Below, in pieces: positions 7,878 through 17,118 of a stretch of 64,000 nt of DNA. The notes under the pieces are model-generated. The model saw only the letters and a program-made list of their open reading frames with translations. It searched no databases and was not told the origin of the DNA. The position numbers were made by a program, and so were the translations under genes. Source of the stretch: an uncultured Eubacterium sp. (GTDB taxonomy: Bacteria > Bacillota > Clostridia > Lachnospirales > Lachnospiraceae); the NCBI GenBank assembly GCA_910584645.1, contig CAJUAU010000004.1:1-64000 (forward strand). The letters run 5' to 3'. Position 1 is the stretch's first letter, and each line of letters opens with the position of its first letter.

Positions 7878-10109
7878 TTATAATATTGTGATCTTCTTTA
7901 TGGTCCATTTTTCATATGCCTTTCTTGTTTTTCCGTCCTGTGTTTTGTAAGATCTATAGGCCCGGATACGAATATAATATTTTTTCCCGGATTTTAACTT
8001 AGAAAACTTATATTTCGTCTTACTCTTTTTTATGGAAATCTTCTTTGCATTTTTGAAGTTTTTCTTTGTACTGATCTGAACCTGATATCCGGAAACTTTT
8101 AAATCCCTTTTCCATGTCAGTACAAGTCCCTTCTTTTTTACCTTGATTTTATATTTCTTCCCTTTTACCGTTGGAGGAACCGTGGTCTTTTTATGATCCC
8201 CGACAGCAGACGTTCCGTTTTCGGTTTTCCCGGTCTGATCTCCAGAAGTTTCCCCTGGATTAATATCCGGTGCGGCAGAAGGCTTCGGTGATGGTGTATC
8301 CTCTCCTCCTGGGTTAATATCCGGTGTAACAGAAGGCTTCGGCGATGGCGTACTCTCTCCTCCTGGGTTAATATCCGGTGCGGCAGAAGGCTTCGGGGAT
8401 GGTGTACCCTCTCCTCCTGGCGTGACATCTGGCGTCTGCTGTGGATCATCCTTAACAGTCAGCGCCCGGATTCTTGTAGAGACATAAGCACGGGTATCCG
8501 ATGAATCATAAAAGATAGAAAAATACTCCCCCTCGTCACTCTTCTGTACCGATGGAATTTTATACAGATGGTCTCCGTTACTTGTCACCTCAAATCCCGC
8601 TGCGGTACGGGAATCGTATTTCTTTCTGCCGCTATAAGTTCCGTCCCCCTGGGGTACAAGCTGGAAGATGGCACTGGTATCTGCAGATGTCAGCGAAAGA
8701 TATACATGCATCTCCACCGCCTCTCCTGCCTTTAGTTCACTGGGATAGATATTCAGGGAATTGTAGGAATCATAAACACTCTCTGAAATCTCATAATAAA
8801 TCGCACATTTTTTCAGTACATCCTCCCTGTCCGTGATATCTGCGGGAAGCTTTGCTGCATCTGCCTGATTTACCCAGCACTGTTCATTCTCATCCAGGAT
8901 CCAGTTTCCCGTCACTGGAACCTGGGCTGTTCTTCCGTTCTCGGCAATCACCGTCACTTCATCCGGCAGTGCATAAGCGATTTTCTTCAGATTTTCTGTA
9001 GTGGCTGTACTTGTATATATGATATACTTCTGGATTCCATCTGCTGACACATATTTCACATAAGAAGGTGTGTAGTCCACCGGATCGAAAAACTCTGTGG
9101 TGTAAGTAATCACCGCATCCTTACCGGATCCCACATCCGTGAGTCCGGATACATCGACCCGGTAACTGCCCGTATAACGGGTTCCCGATACCGGAACCGG
9201 CTGGGCAAATACAATCAACGATCTATTTTTGCCTGCCTTTAGTTTTCCATTTGCGGTGGTACATTCATAGCTCTCTCCAGTGTCCGTACTGGTAACTTTT
9301 ACCACGACACTGCTCCCATCAGCGACGGCAATCCGATCCATGTCTACCTGTATGCTCCATGCTGAGCTTCTGCTATGAACCAGATCAGCGGGCATATACC
9401 CCGGCGCCGGATAAGCGCTGAAGGGATTTACCATTGAATTTTTATATGCCTTTTCCTGCCCGATGGCAATGCTTCCTGCGTAGCCATACTGGACATCTGA
9501 GACAGTCCCGCCGATCAGTGCGTAGCGATGCCCTACGGTATCCCAGCCATAGGAGTAGGAATATCCCTCATTCATCCAGCTTGTTATAGCATTTCGCGGA
9601 GTAGAATATCTCGCCAGGATCGTGTGGATATAATCCTTCGCTCCATAATCCCAGAACTCCTGTGTCATATCCTCTGGTTTACTGGAGTCTGATATGGTAT
9701 GGTTAAATTCAAAATTTCGCACCAGAGCCTCAGCCTGTAATTTATTGGAATGTGAAGATACTGCCTGTAACGGTGACACACCTGTCAGCCAGCGATAGAA
9801 TTCTGTCATGGCTGTCATGGTCTTATGGGTGTCTTCTGTCAGCTCTCCAGCCGCATAAGGGTTCTCCAGCGAGTACGCCGTTTCATAATAGGTAGCGGGG
9901 TCTCCATTGATATAACCTTCTCCTGCATACATTGCCTCGCCGTATCTACGTCCCACCTCTTCTTTCGTCCGTCCCTGAAAGGACTCAAACTCTGCCGCAT
10001 CATACGTCACAGTTTCTGCCGTCTCTGCCTCTGCCTTTCCCCCGCCCCAGGACATTAGGGCTACCATCAAAACAGCCAGTACCGTTCCTGCTATAACTCT
10101 TTTTTTCAT
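7878..10109 (-). CDS. Secreted CAP-domain protein with C-terminal Fn3
   Basis: 743 residues. A signal peptide (about 1-28, MKKRVIAG then a hydrophobic core and AEAE) precedes a CAP/SCP-like domain. HSNKLQAEALVRNFEFNHT and GHRYALIGG match the conserved His/Glu and GHR...L segments of that family. Ig-like regions follow, then a Pro/Ser linker built from an 18-residue unit repeated three times (TPSPKPS core), and finally a lysine-rich Fn3-like domain closely similar to that of the next gene. CAP proteins are secreted and often bind sterols or lipids or act at the wall; the role here is unknown. Its ATG overlaps the upstream response-regulator stop as ATGA, so translation is probably coupled. Confidence 0.8.
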   Translation of the reverse strand: MKKRVIAGTVLAVLMVALMSWGGGKAEAETAETVTYDAAEFESFQGRTKEEVGRRYGEAMYAGEGYINGDPATYYETAYSLENPYAAGELTEDTHKTMTAMTEFYRWLTGVSPLQAVSSHSNKLQAEALVRNFEFNHTISDSSKPEDMTQEFWDYGAKDYIHTILARYSTPRNAITSWMNEGYSYSYGWDTVGHRYALIGGTVSDVQYGYAGSIAIGQEKAYKNSMVNPFSAYPAPGYMPADLVHSRSSAWSIQVDMDRIAVADGSSVVVKVTSTDTGESYECTTANGKLKAGKNRSLIVFAQPVPVSGTRYTGSYRVDVSGLTDVGSGKDAVITYTTEFFDPVDYTPSYVKYVSADGIQKYIIYTSTATTENLKKIAYALPDEVTVIAENGRTAQVPVTGNWILDENEQCWVNQADAAKLPADITDREDVLKKCAIYYEISESVYDSYNSLNIYPSELKAGEAVEMHVYLSLTSADTSAIFQLVPQGDGTYSGRKKYDSRTAAGFEVTSNGDHLYKIPSVQKSDEGEYFSIFYDSSDTRAYVSTRIRALTVKDDPQQTPDVTPGGEGTPSPKPSAAPDINPGGESTPSPKPSVTPDINPGGEDTPSPKPSAAPDINPGETSGDQTGKTENGTSAVGDHKKTTVPPTVKGKKYKIKVKKKGLVLTWKRDLKVSGYQVQISTKKNFKNAKKISIKKSKTKYKFSKLKSGKKYYIRIRAYRSYKTQDGKTRKAYEKWTIKKITIL
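8260..8421 (-). repeat. Three tandem 54-bp repeats inside the CAP gene
   Basis: Units begin at 8260, 8314 and 8368 with exact 54-bp period and a few substitutions. They encode an 18-residue Pro/Ser-rich linker unit, so copy-number change would keep the reading frame and only alter linker length. Confidence 0.9.
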
Positions 10110-10882
10110 ATGCCTTTTTCTCCTATAAGTTCTTCTATTGTCTCCCGGATTTTTTCCTTATCCGGCGGTTTTAATATATACCCGTCTGGTTTTGATCTGA
10201 GCACATCGTAGATGGATTTACGGTCAGCAATACTCGTGAGAAATACGACCGGGATCCACTTCATATCATCATCCTCTTTCATCGCCTCAAAGGTACTCTT
10301 GCCATCCATTCCGTCCATCTCGTAATCGAGGAGGATCAGATCCGGATTCTCCCTTGGAATCAGTTTTAATGCCTGTTCTCCCGATTTGGCAAGACAGATG
10401 TCATAATGCTTCTCCAGCATGCTTTTCATACTGCGGAGCAGAATGGCGCTGTCGTCCACAAGCATGATTTTCTTTTTTCTCCGCTGGCTTCTGACCACTC
10501 TTTCCTCCGTCTCGCACACGCCGCCAGACTGCAGCATCTGGTGGCATTTTTCCAGGAGTTCCTTCTTTGCCACCGGACGGAACATTACATCAAACTGCTC
10601 ACTTTTGTAAAATTCCCTGCACTGTTTCCACCCCTCATTCGTCGTAACACCCAGGGTTGGTATCTTAGGACATTTCTCCTGAATCCATTCAAAGATGGCA
10701 TTGTCGATCTCTTCCACCCCGATCTGACATATGATGATGAGTTCCGGCTTGACGATCTTAACCATCGCCTTCACATTTTCAAGCTGCTCTGAACAGAGCT
10801 GAACCTGAAATTCCCCTGCCAGGCATTCATTCAGGCTCCGTACGATTTCGCCCAGTTCCCCGATCAAAACTATCTTTTTCAT
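10106..10882 (-). CDS. Response regulator with pseudo-receiver and true receiver
   Basis: 258 residues holding two receiver folds and no DNA-binding domain. The C-terminal receiver (about 138-255) is complete: acidic pair D143-D144, phospho-acceptor D186 in LLDYEMDGMDG, T216 and K238 in ILKPPD. The N-terminal half (about 1-117) has the same strand pattern but Gly-Glu in place of the acidic pair, Cys52 at the phospho-acceptor position and Arg102 in place of the Lys, so it cannot be phosphorylated normally. The start at 10882 lies 56 bases inside the upstream hybrid kinase gene and has GGAGGG nearby. It probably receives phosphate from that kinase and acts by protein contact. Confidence 0.85.
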   Translation of the reverse strand: MKKIVLIGELGEIVRSLNECLAGEFQVQLCSEQLENVKAMVKIVKPELIIICQIGVEEIDNAIFEWIQEKCPKIPTLGVTTNEGWKQCREFYKSEQFDVMFRPVAKKELLEKCHQMLQSGGVCETEERVVRSQRRKKKIMLVDDSAILLRSMKSMLEKHYDICLAKSGEQALKLIPRENPDLILLDYEMDGMDGKSTFEAMKEDDDMKWIPVVFLTSIADRKSIYDVLRSKPDGYILKPPDKEKIRETIEELIGEKGI

Positions 10883-13800
10883 GCTGATCCCTCCATTTTT
10901 TTATGATCTGCTCCAGTTCCTCTGCCCATGCCACGGTCTGCTCTTCATCCAGATTTGTGACAGCAAGGTCAAGCGCCTCTACTGCTTTTTTCATCTCTTC
11001 TTCCGGATATGTAAAGTGATTCAGCTTCTCGATGACCGCATCGGCTGTGTCCACATCCATTTCTTCTATAGCACTCTTTAATAAAGGCAATAGTTCCCGG
11101 ATAAGCTGATAATCTGGTTCTTCTTTTTCTTCCTCCGTCTCCCCGCTCTGTGCAACAGGCGCCAGAATCTCTTTCATCCTTCTCCATTCCTGAATAAATG
11201 CGGGAGCCACATTATTTATCCATTCCGTCTTTTCATCCCTTGCAGCATATTCGAGCATCCTCGCCACCCCGGCAAGGGATACGGCGCCGATCATGGCGGC
11301 GGAATTTTTCATAGAATGTACCTGGATCCGGAAAGAAGAAACGTCCATCTCAGACAAAAATCCTTCCAGCCATGCCGCCTCTGACTCAATGCTGACGTAA
11401 AATTGATGGACCGTATCTTTTAAAATCTCCTCATCCCTGCAGTATAGTCTGGCATATTTCCAGTCAATCCCCTCCAATTCGGGCAGAAACATCTCTCCTT
11501 TTCCTTCCTCCGTCACATCTCCTGGCATATCTTCTGTCCCCGCCCCGTAAGTTACAATTTTTTCTTCCGGTAACATTTTCATGATCATCTTTTCCAGTTT
11601 TTCCGGATTGACCGGTTTGGACAGGAAATCCTGAAACCCTTCCTTCAAATACATCTCCCGCGCTCCGGTCACAGCATTTGCCGTCAGTGCGATGACTGGC
11701 GTATCCTGACAGGGATACTCCTGCCACTCCCTCATTTTATGTAAAACTGTGATTCCATCCATCCCCGGCATCATGTGGTCGAGAAAGATCAGATCATATG
11801 CCTTTTTACTGACAAGCTCCAGACATTCCTCACCCCCGGCCGCCTCTTCTACCTGAATCTGCGTCGCCTTCAAAAGTTTCACAAATACCCTTCTGTTTAC
11901 CGCATTGTCATCGACAACCAGCACCCGCGCTTCCGGAGCAGTAAACATCACTTGATAGGAATATTCCTCTGCCTGGTCTTTGATTCTCTGCTCCAGATCC
12001 CCTACCGGCTCATAGTCCATGATCTTTTGATCCAGTGTAAAGGAAAAAACAGATCCCTTTCCATACACGCTCTCTACCTGCAGTCTGCTCCCCATATACT
12101 CCAGCAGCTGCATCGTAATATTCATGCCAAGACCTGTTCCCTCAATCTTCCGGTTTCTTTGTTCCTCTATCCGTTCAAATTCGTGGAAGAGCTTTTCAAT
12201 ATCCTCCTCCCGTATGCCGATCCCTGTGTCCTCTACCCGGAATGTCAGCTTCGCCATATCCTCTTTGATGACAGCGTGTATCATCAGAGTCACGCTGCCC
12301 CTCTCGGTATATTTGACCGCATTACTCATGAGATTTACCAGTATCTGGCGGATGCGGACATCATCTCCCCACAGTCTGGATGGGATTTCCTTATCCACGA
12401 AAAGATTCAGTTCCAGTCCTTTATCCTTTGCCCGCATCTTCATCATATTTGACACATCATAAATAAGGCTGCTAAAATCATATTCCACCGGAAGGATCTG
12501 GAGTTTACCGGACTCAATCTTGGAAATATCCAGAATATCATTGATGAGGGAAAGAAGCGTCTGGCCCGCATTCTGGATATCCAGTGCATACTCCCGGATC
12601 TGCGCCTCCCCGCTCTCTCTCAGTATCATCGCATCCATGCCAAGAACCGCGTGGATCGGTGTCCGTATCTCATGGGACATATTGGCGAGAAACCGCCCCT
12701 TCGATTCGCTCGCCTGCAGTGCCTGCTGTTTCTCTCTCTCCATATCCATGATTTCATGAACGGTGCTGATCGTGGAAAAACCGAGGAGAAAAATAAGTCC
12801 CAGCGCCAGAATAACTCCATTAAACAGATTGATCCTCTGAAAATAAATAATGATCTGTGCAAAGGAGGCCAGGCATACACCTGACATTCCAATGGCAACA
12901 AAATAATATTCCCGAACCATCCCTTTCCGCAGATCCAGAAAAATCGTCACTATGATCAGCCCAATTGAAAGTATACAAAAAGCGGACACATAAATAATGG
13001 TATCCGTAAAATCACATATGCCTGTCATATGCAGTGCCGAACAGACAAAAAAGTTAAAAATAACTATGCTTTCCATCCACTGGTATGCCTTTCTGTATCT
13101 CCCCTTCTGGATCTGATCCATATAGAGAAGATAAGGCAGCGACAAAATCATGATCATAAGAAAGGTAATATCATTGATAATAGAAAGGTTTGGAAAAATC
13201 AGCTGCCGGAATGTGGAATTGGTAATGAGCCAGACAGCAGCTACAAGAATCCCCCATCCAAGATATTCCAGCGCCACCTTTCTATGGTAGCAGAAGCGCA
13301 GTGTCACGCTTCCGATGATAGCAATGATGCTGAGTATAAGTGTAACAAAGGCAACGATAAGTTCCAATCCAAGCTGACGGAAAAAATATTTCCACACCCC
13401 CATCGGGTTTCCATAATAAACCGCATATAAAACACCCGAATAGGAGGAGTCCGTACGCATCTCCACACGGAGCATCTTCTGTGCATCATCCGCGCCAATC
13501 TCAAGAAAAACATATGCCGCAGCACTCATCCGTCCAAAAAGCCTGTTTCCTTCTGTAGAATATTCTTTCCTAAGCTGTCCGTCGATAAAAAACTTCATAT
13601 CCTGTTTTGCACTGCGAAAGCAGAGATAGCGGCCGTCCTCCATGTCTGCCGGCAGTTTTGTCTCCACAACTACCGTTTCGTTTCGCTCTGCTGCGCACTT
13701 TCCAGGCATTGTCACTGACTCCCTCGTCCCTTCAGGCGTGATCCGCTCCCACTCTCCTTTGTATTCGCTGCACTCAGAGTACTGATCCAGTCGATCAGGA

Positions 13801-13886
13801 GGCAGAAAAATCTCTCCCCACAGAAAATAGTTACCGACAATAACAACCAACACGAAAAAAATAAAATTTATGACCTTCTGCCTCAT
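10827..13886 (-). CDS. Hybrid sensor histidine kinase with 7TM-type sensor, REC and HPt
   Basis: 1,019 residues. An N-terminal membrane anchor (about 5-24) leads to an extracellular beta-rich domain (about 45-160), then about seven hydrophobic helices (about 172-375) typical of 7TMR-DISM receptors. The HisKA box SHEIRTP has H405. The HATPase has N, G1 (VEDTGIGI) and G2 (GTGLGMNI) motifs, a receiver follows with phospho-acceptor Asp in LIFLDHMMPGMDG near 714, and an HPt domain near 820-920 has the active His in VHSMKNSAAMIG. This is a full phosphorelay in one chain, and the separate regulator encoded next is the likely output. The gene starts 17 bases after the preceding gene. The ligand is unknown; 7TMR-DISM sensors often detect carbohydrates or other small molecules. 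Confidence 0.9.
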   Translation of the reverse strand: MRQKVINFIFFVLVVIVGNYFLWGEIFLPPDRLDQYSECSEYKGEWERITPEGTRESVTMPGKCAAERNETVVVETKLPADMEDGRYLCFRSAKQDMKFFIDGQLRKEYSTEGNRLFGRMSAAAYVFLEIGADDAQKMLRVEMRTDSSYSGVLYAVYYGNPMGVWKYFFRQLGLELIVAFVTLILSIIAIIGSVTLRFCYHRKVALEYLGWGILVAAVWLITNSTFRQLIFPNLSIINDITFLMIMILSLPYLLYMDQIQKGRYRKAYQWMESIVIFNFFVCSALHMTGICDFTDTIIYVSAFCILSIGLIIVTIFLDLRKGMVREYYFVAIGMSGVCLASFAQIIIYFQRINLFNGVILALGLIFLLGFSTISTVHEIMDMEREKQQALQASESKGRFLANMSHEIRTPIHAVLGMDAMILRESGEAQIREYALDIQNAGQTLLSLINDILDISKIESGKLQILPVEYDFSSLIYDVSNMMKMRAKDKGLELNLFVDKEIPSRLWGDDVRIRQILVNLMSNAVKYTERGSVTLMIHAVIKEDMAKLTFRVEDTGIGIREEDIEKLFHEFERIEEQRNRKIEGTGLGMNITMQLLEYMGSRLQVESVYGKGSVFSFTLDQKIMDYEPVGDLEQRIKDQAEEYSYQVMFTAPEARVLVVDDNAVNRRVFVKLLKATQIQVEEAAGGEECLELVSKKAYDLIFLDHMMPGMDGITVLHKMREWQEYPCQDTPVIALTANAVTGAREMYLKEGFQDFLSKPVNPEKLEKMIMKMLPEEKIVTYGAGTEDMPGDVTEEGKGEMFLPELEGIDWKYARLYCRDEEILKDTVHQFYVSIESEAAWLEGFLSEMDVSSFRIQVHSMKNSAAMIGAVSLAGVARMLEYAARDEKTEWINNVAPAFIQEWRRMKEILAPVAQSGETEEEKEEPDYQLIRELLPLLKSAIEEMDVDTADAVIEKLNHFTYPEEEMKKAVEALDLAVTNLDEEQTVAWAEELEQIIKKWRDQHEKDSFDRGTGRNRTEPE

Positions 13887-13903
13887 ATTCTACCTCATTC
13901 TTC

Positions 13904-14725
13904 TTATCTCTGGATCGACCTGGCCACTTTTTCTACAGACTTGCTCAATTTCTGATGCTGTTTCACCGCCTCCTTCGATGCCCCTTCAAACTGCACATCG
14001 GTAGGAAATACGGCTACGTAACGGACCCCATTCCACATACCCACCAGCTCATATGCCGGCAGTTCCTGATAGGATTCGTCCTCATATCTTGTGATGGAAA
14101 ATAACCATCCGAGCTTAGTTTCATTGTAACATTTCTTTGCATAAAATACCACAGAAGCATTCCTCTTGTTCTTTCCTATGGTCTTCACAGTATAATTACC
14201 CTTCCAGACCGCCGGCAGTTTCAGCGAAAAATCCCTGGCACGGTATGTCCCCTTAGGAGTTTTCTTTATCGACTGGATGGAAGCTGCCGCTTTCAGTGAA
14301 TCCCCATTCAGCTTACGATACTGTTGTTTCGCAGTCTTTGAAGCTCCCATGGTCTGGATATCCGTAGGAAACACCGCCACGTAATTCAGACCGTTCCACC
14401 TGCCCACCAGTTCATACTGTGGCAGATCTGTATAGGAATCATCCTTATATCTCATAATGGAAAACAGCCATCCCTCACCGGTTTCCTTATGGCACTTTTT
14501 AGAAGAAAACGCCACAAAAGAACCTTGTTTTTTCTTCCCACTGCGTTCCATCATATAGTTGTTTTTCCATTCTGCTGGCAGCTTTATGGTAAAGTCGGCC
14601 GCTGCTTTTACTGTAATTGTCTTTTTTGCCGCTGCAGATATGGTCTGTTTCATGGGGAAACTGCCAAACCCTGCCACTAGGGACAGGGTAAGGACAGCCG
14701 CCAGAAACGAGCGGATACGTTTCAT
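13904..14725 (-). CDS. Secreted protein made of two tandem copies of an unknown domain
   Basis: About 273 residues. The start at 14725 is preferred because GGAGG is five bases upstream; the longer in-frame ATG lies inside that ribosome site. A signal peptide (MKRIRSFLAAVLTLSLVAG) is followed by two homologous units of about 110 residues. Each contains GWLFSI.RY.D.SY, YELVG.WNG..YVAVFPTD and a trailing GAS....Q...L segment. I do not recognise the family beyond a resemblance to uncharacterised Clostridia surface proteins. It has no Cys-based active site or obvious catalytic motif. It sits between the DUF6273 protein (15 bases) and the hybrid kinase (17 bases), so it may be part of the sensed or regulated surface complex. 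Confidence 0.75.
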   Translation of the reverse strand: MKRIRSFLAAVLTLSLVAGFGSFPMKQTISAAAKKTITVKAAADFTIKLPAEWKNNYMMERSGKKKQGSFVAFSSKKCHKETGEGWLFSIMRYKDDSYTDLPQYELVGRWNGLNYVAVFPTDIQTMGASKTAKQQYRKLNGDSLKAAASIQSIKKTPKGTYRARDFSLKLPAVWKGNYTVKTIGKNKRNASVVFYAKKCYNETKLGWLFSITRYEDESYQELPAYELVGMWNGVRYVAVFPTDVQFEGASKEAVKQHQKLSKSVEKVARSIQR

Positions 14726-14740
14726 AAATACCTCCATTTC

Positions 14741-17014
14741 TTATTTTTTCACCTTAATACTTTTTTTGCTGCTCCAGCTTCCATATATCGTTTTCCCGTT
14801 TTTCTTCACACAGGCGCGTACACGGAAATAATATGTCTTTTTCTTTTTCAGACCCTTCACGGTCAAACTGGTACCCTTGAAGGATTTAGTTTTCTGTCTC
14901 TTCATCGAGGACTTTGTGGCATATGCCACCTGATATCCTGTAGCGCCGGCAACTTTTTTAGAAAGTATAAGTGTTACCTTCTTTCCCTTTTTATTCGTCA
15001 GTTTCTTTATCGCAGGCCTGCCCGGCTTTTTCGCCTCCTTCTCTGACAGCTGCGGTTCCTGTGTCGATATCACCGGCTTCACCGTAGTATTCGGCGTCGG
15101 TATCACCGGCTGTGGGGTAACATCCGGCTGTACAGTAATATCCGGCTCTGGCTTCTCTGGTACAACGACGCCTTTCGGTGTCACCTGTCCCGCATAAGTC
15201 CACAATGCTGTATTGGACAGATCAACATGTAAAACTGGACGAATCCCCAGATAGGAGGAAGCCTTTTCCAACATCACACTTGATTCTGTCTGGATTTTAC
15301 CCTCTCCCCAGTCTCCCACCTGTGCCGGACAGCCTCTTCTCGTCCCTGGAGAACGCAGCCAGTAGGACATAAAACCGTCCGCTGGCTTACATGGTGTGCC
15401 TCCCTTATCTGCATAATCTGTGACCGTGATCTTTCTTGTACTGCCTTCTGCCACGTCACTGCTGAATCCGTAAACAGGATCCAGCATCTCCTCAATAGAG
15501 GGAAGATAGATCTTGTCTTTAGTATCATTCCCACCGGGTTCTTTCGACCACTGGTTATCCGGTGTCGTAACATTCGTAGTTTTCATCGCTTCCTGTTCAT
15601 CCGGCGTAAATGACATCTCCATGAATTCACCATTCAGCCACTGTCTGACATCGCTCTTTTCCCATGTGATTTCCATGGAGCCATCATGGTAATACTGTGC
15701 CACATCAATCACTCTGTCTGCCATCAAAAATGCATCGCTGCCATCTTCATTAATGGACAAAACACGCCACTTGATGGGCTCCTGCTGAAAATATCCCTGC
15801 TCATGGCGGGGGAGAAAAAATTCATTCTTTTCATCCACTTTTACGATATTATCTTCGCCCGCTTCTGACAGAACCGAGGGTGTGACTTTTGTATTAAAAT
15901 ACAGTCCGAAATAAATACAGTCCCATATATTCTTTGTCAGGTCAACTCCATTGACAACAGGATTTTTCGGATATATCTGTCCTGGCGCCATCGTAACCTG
16001 TGGCTGCAGTGTTGGCTTCTCTGTCGGACTGGCCGGCGACACAGTAGCATCCGGTGGAATCACCATCTTATCCTGCATTACCTTTCCGGCATAGCGCCAG
16101 ATGCCCGTCTTCGTCAGATCCAGATGAAGCAACGGACGAAGCCTGTTGTAGTCATTCACACGGTTCAAAAGTACATATATCTCTGTTGTCGGAATACTTC
16201 CATCCAGATAATTTACATGACTGACAAGATTTTTTGCCGCCATCGTCCTAAGCCAGTAATCCGCAGAAACATTATCATATTTAGCGGTTCCCCCGGCCTC
16301 TGCAAACTCTGTATTCTCCACCTGTCTTGTCTCTGTGGCTTCTGTATCATCTGTAAAACCATATGCCCGTGATGTAATCTCTTCCCGGGAGGGCAGATAG
16401 ATACGGTCTGTCGTGGAAACTTCGTCCTGCACGTCCTCCTCTTCTTCTTTCACATATTCCGGGGTTTTCTTATTCAAAATTGTGGCGGGAAGAATCCCCT
16501 CCTTCTCCTCATCGGTAAATACCCTGTTCAGAAATTCTTCATTCAGCCACAGACGAACATCAGAATTCTCCCAAGTAATACCATCACCGCCGACGCCACT
16601 GTGATAAGACTGGACATCGAGATTCTTATCTGCCATCAAAACAGCTTCTTTGCCATCTTCGCTGACCGACAGCACACGCCACTTGACCGGCTCATATTTG
16701 TAACACGTCTTATCCTCACGGACAAGATATTTTGTGCCGTCCGTATCCTCGTGTACCACATCATCCTCCCCCTGCTCTGGCTGATTTCCCGGCTGGGGTA
16801 TGTACCTGCTCTGCCAGTAATTTCCAAAATATACACAGTCCCATGAAATCTTTCCTTCTTTGGCATCAATAACCGGATTCCCCAACGTCACCGCTTCTTT
16901 GGTATCCGGATCTACCGCCTGCGCGGCTCCGTCAGATATCCAAAATGATGCAAGACACAATGACATGACTAAAAACCATGCCGTCACCTTTCTGCTTTTC
17001 TGTTTCATTTTCAT
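14741..17014 (-). CDS. Surface protein with two DUF6273-like domains and C-terminal Fn3
   Basis: About 757 residues. The start at 17014 is chosen because GGAGG lies seven bases upstream and the signal peptide (MKMKQKSRKVTAWFLVM) begins there; a longer frame adds 24 unlikely residues. Two units of about 240 residues each carry WDC(V/I)YFG, EP(V/I)KWRVLS, ITWE.SDVR.WLN.EF and YWLR, the DUF6273 pattern. A Pro/Thr/Val linker of PDVTPQPV type leads to a lysine-rich Fn3-like domain (RPAIKKLTNKKGKKVTL to the end). DUF6273 proteins are common surface proteins of Clostridia; function is unknown. The gene begins 104 bases after the anti-sigma gene. Confidence 0.75.
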   Translation of the reverse strand: MKMKQKSRKVTAWFLVMSLCLASFWISDGAAQAVDPDTKEAVTLGNPVIDAKEGKISWDCVYFGNYWQSRYIPQPGNQPEQGEDDVVHEDTDGTKYLVREDKTCYKYEPVKWRVLSVSEDGKEAVLMADKNLDVQSYHSGVGGDGITWENSDVRLWLNEEFLNRVFTDEEKEGILPATILNKKTPEYVKEEEEDVQDEVSTTDRIYLPSREEITSRAYGFTDDTEATETRQVENTEFAEAGGTAKYDNVSADYWLRTMAAKNLVSHVNYLDGSIPTTEIYVLLNRVNDYNRLRPLLHLDLTKTGIWRYAGKVMQDKMVIPPDATVSPASPTEKPTLQPQVTMAPGQIYPKNPVVNGVDLTKNIWDCIYFGLYFNTKVTPSVLSEAGEDNIVKVDEKNEFFLPRHEQGYFQQEPIKWRVLSINEDGSDAFLMADRVIDVAQYYHDGSMEITWEKSDVRQWLNGEFMEMSFTPDEQEAMKTTNVTTPDNQWSKEPGGNDTKDKIYLPSIEEMLDPVYGFSSDVAEGSTRKITVTDYADKGGTPCKPADGFMSYWLRSPGTRRGCPAQVGDWGEGKIQTESSVMLEKASSYLGIRPVLHVDLSNTALWTYAGQVTPKGVVVPEKPEPDITVQPDVTPQPVIPTPNTTVKPVISTQEPQLSEKEAKKPGRPAIKKLTNKKGKKVTLILSKKVAGATGYQVAYATKSSMKRQKTKSFKGTSLTVKGLKKKKTYYFRVRACVKKNGKTIYGSWSSKKSIKVKK

Positions 17015-17118
17015 ATCAATTCCTCCATTTTCTGCACATATAGTATATGCTTTTAATATATTTACAGCTCTGTGTCTCTGAAGCACAGATACGTAAATTC
17101 TTAACTGTTGGCACCGCT

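Noticed and set aside
8260..8421. 54-bp repeats as a CRISPR-like array
   Set aside because: No unique spacers, and the repeats are in frame within a secreted protein linker.
11775..12452. Open frame of 225 codons on the plus strand
   Set aside because: Antisense to the hybrid kinase catalytic region; composition is a shadow of that gene.
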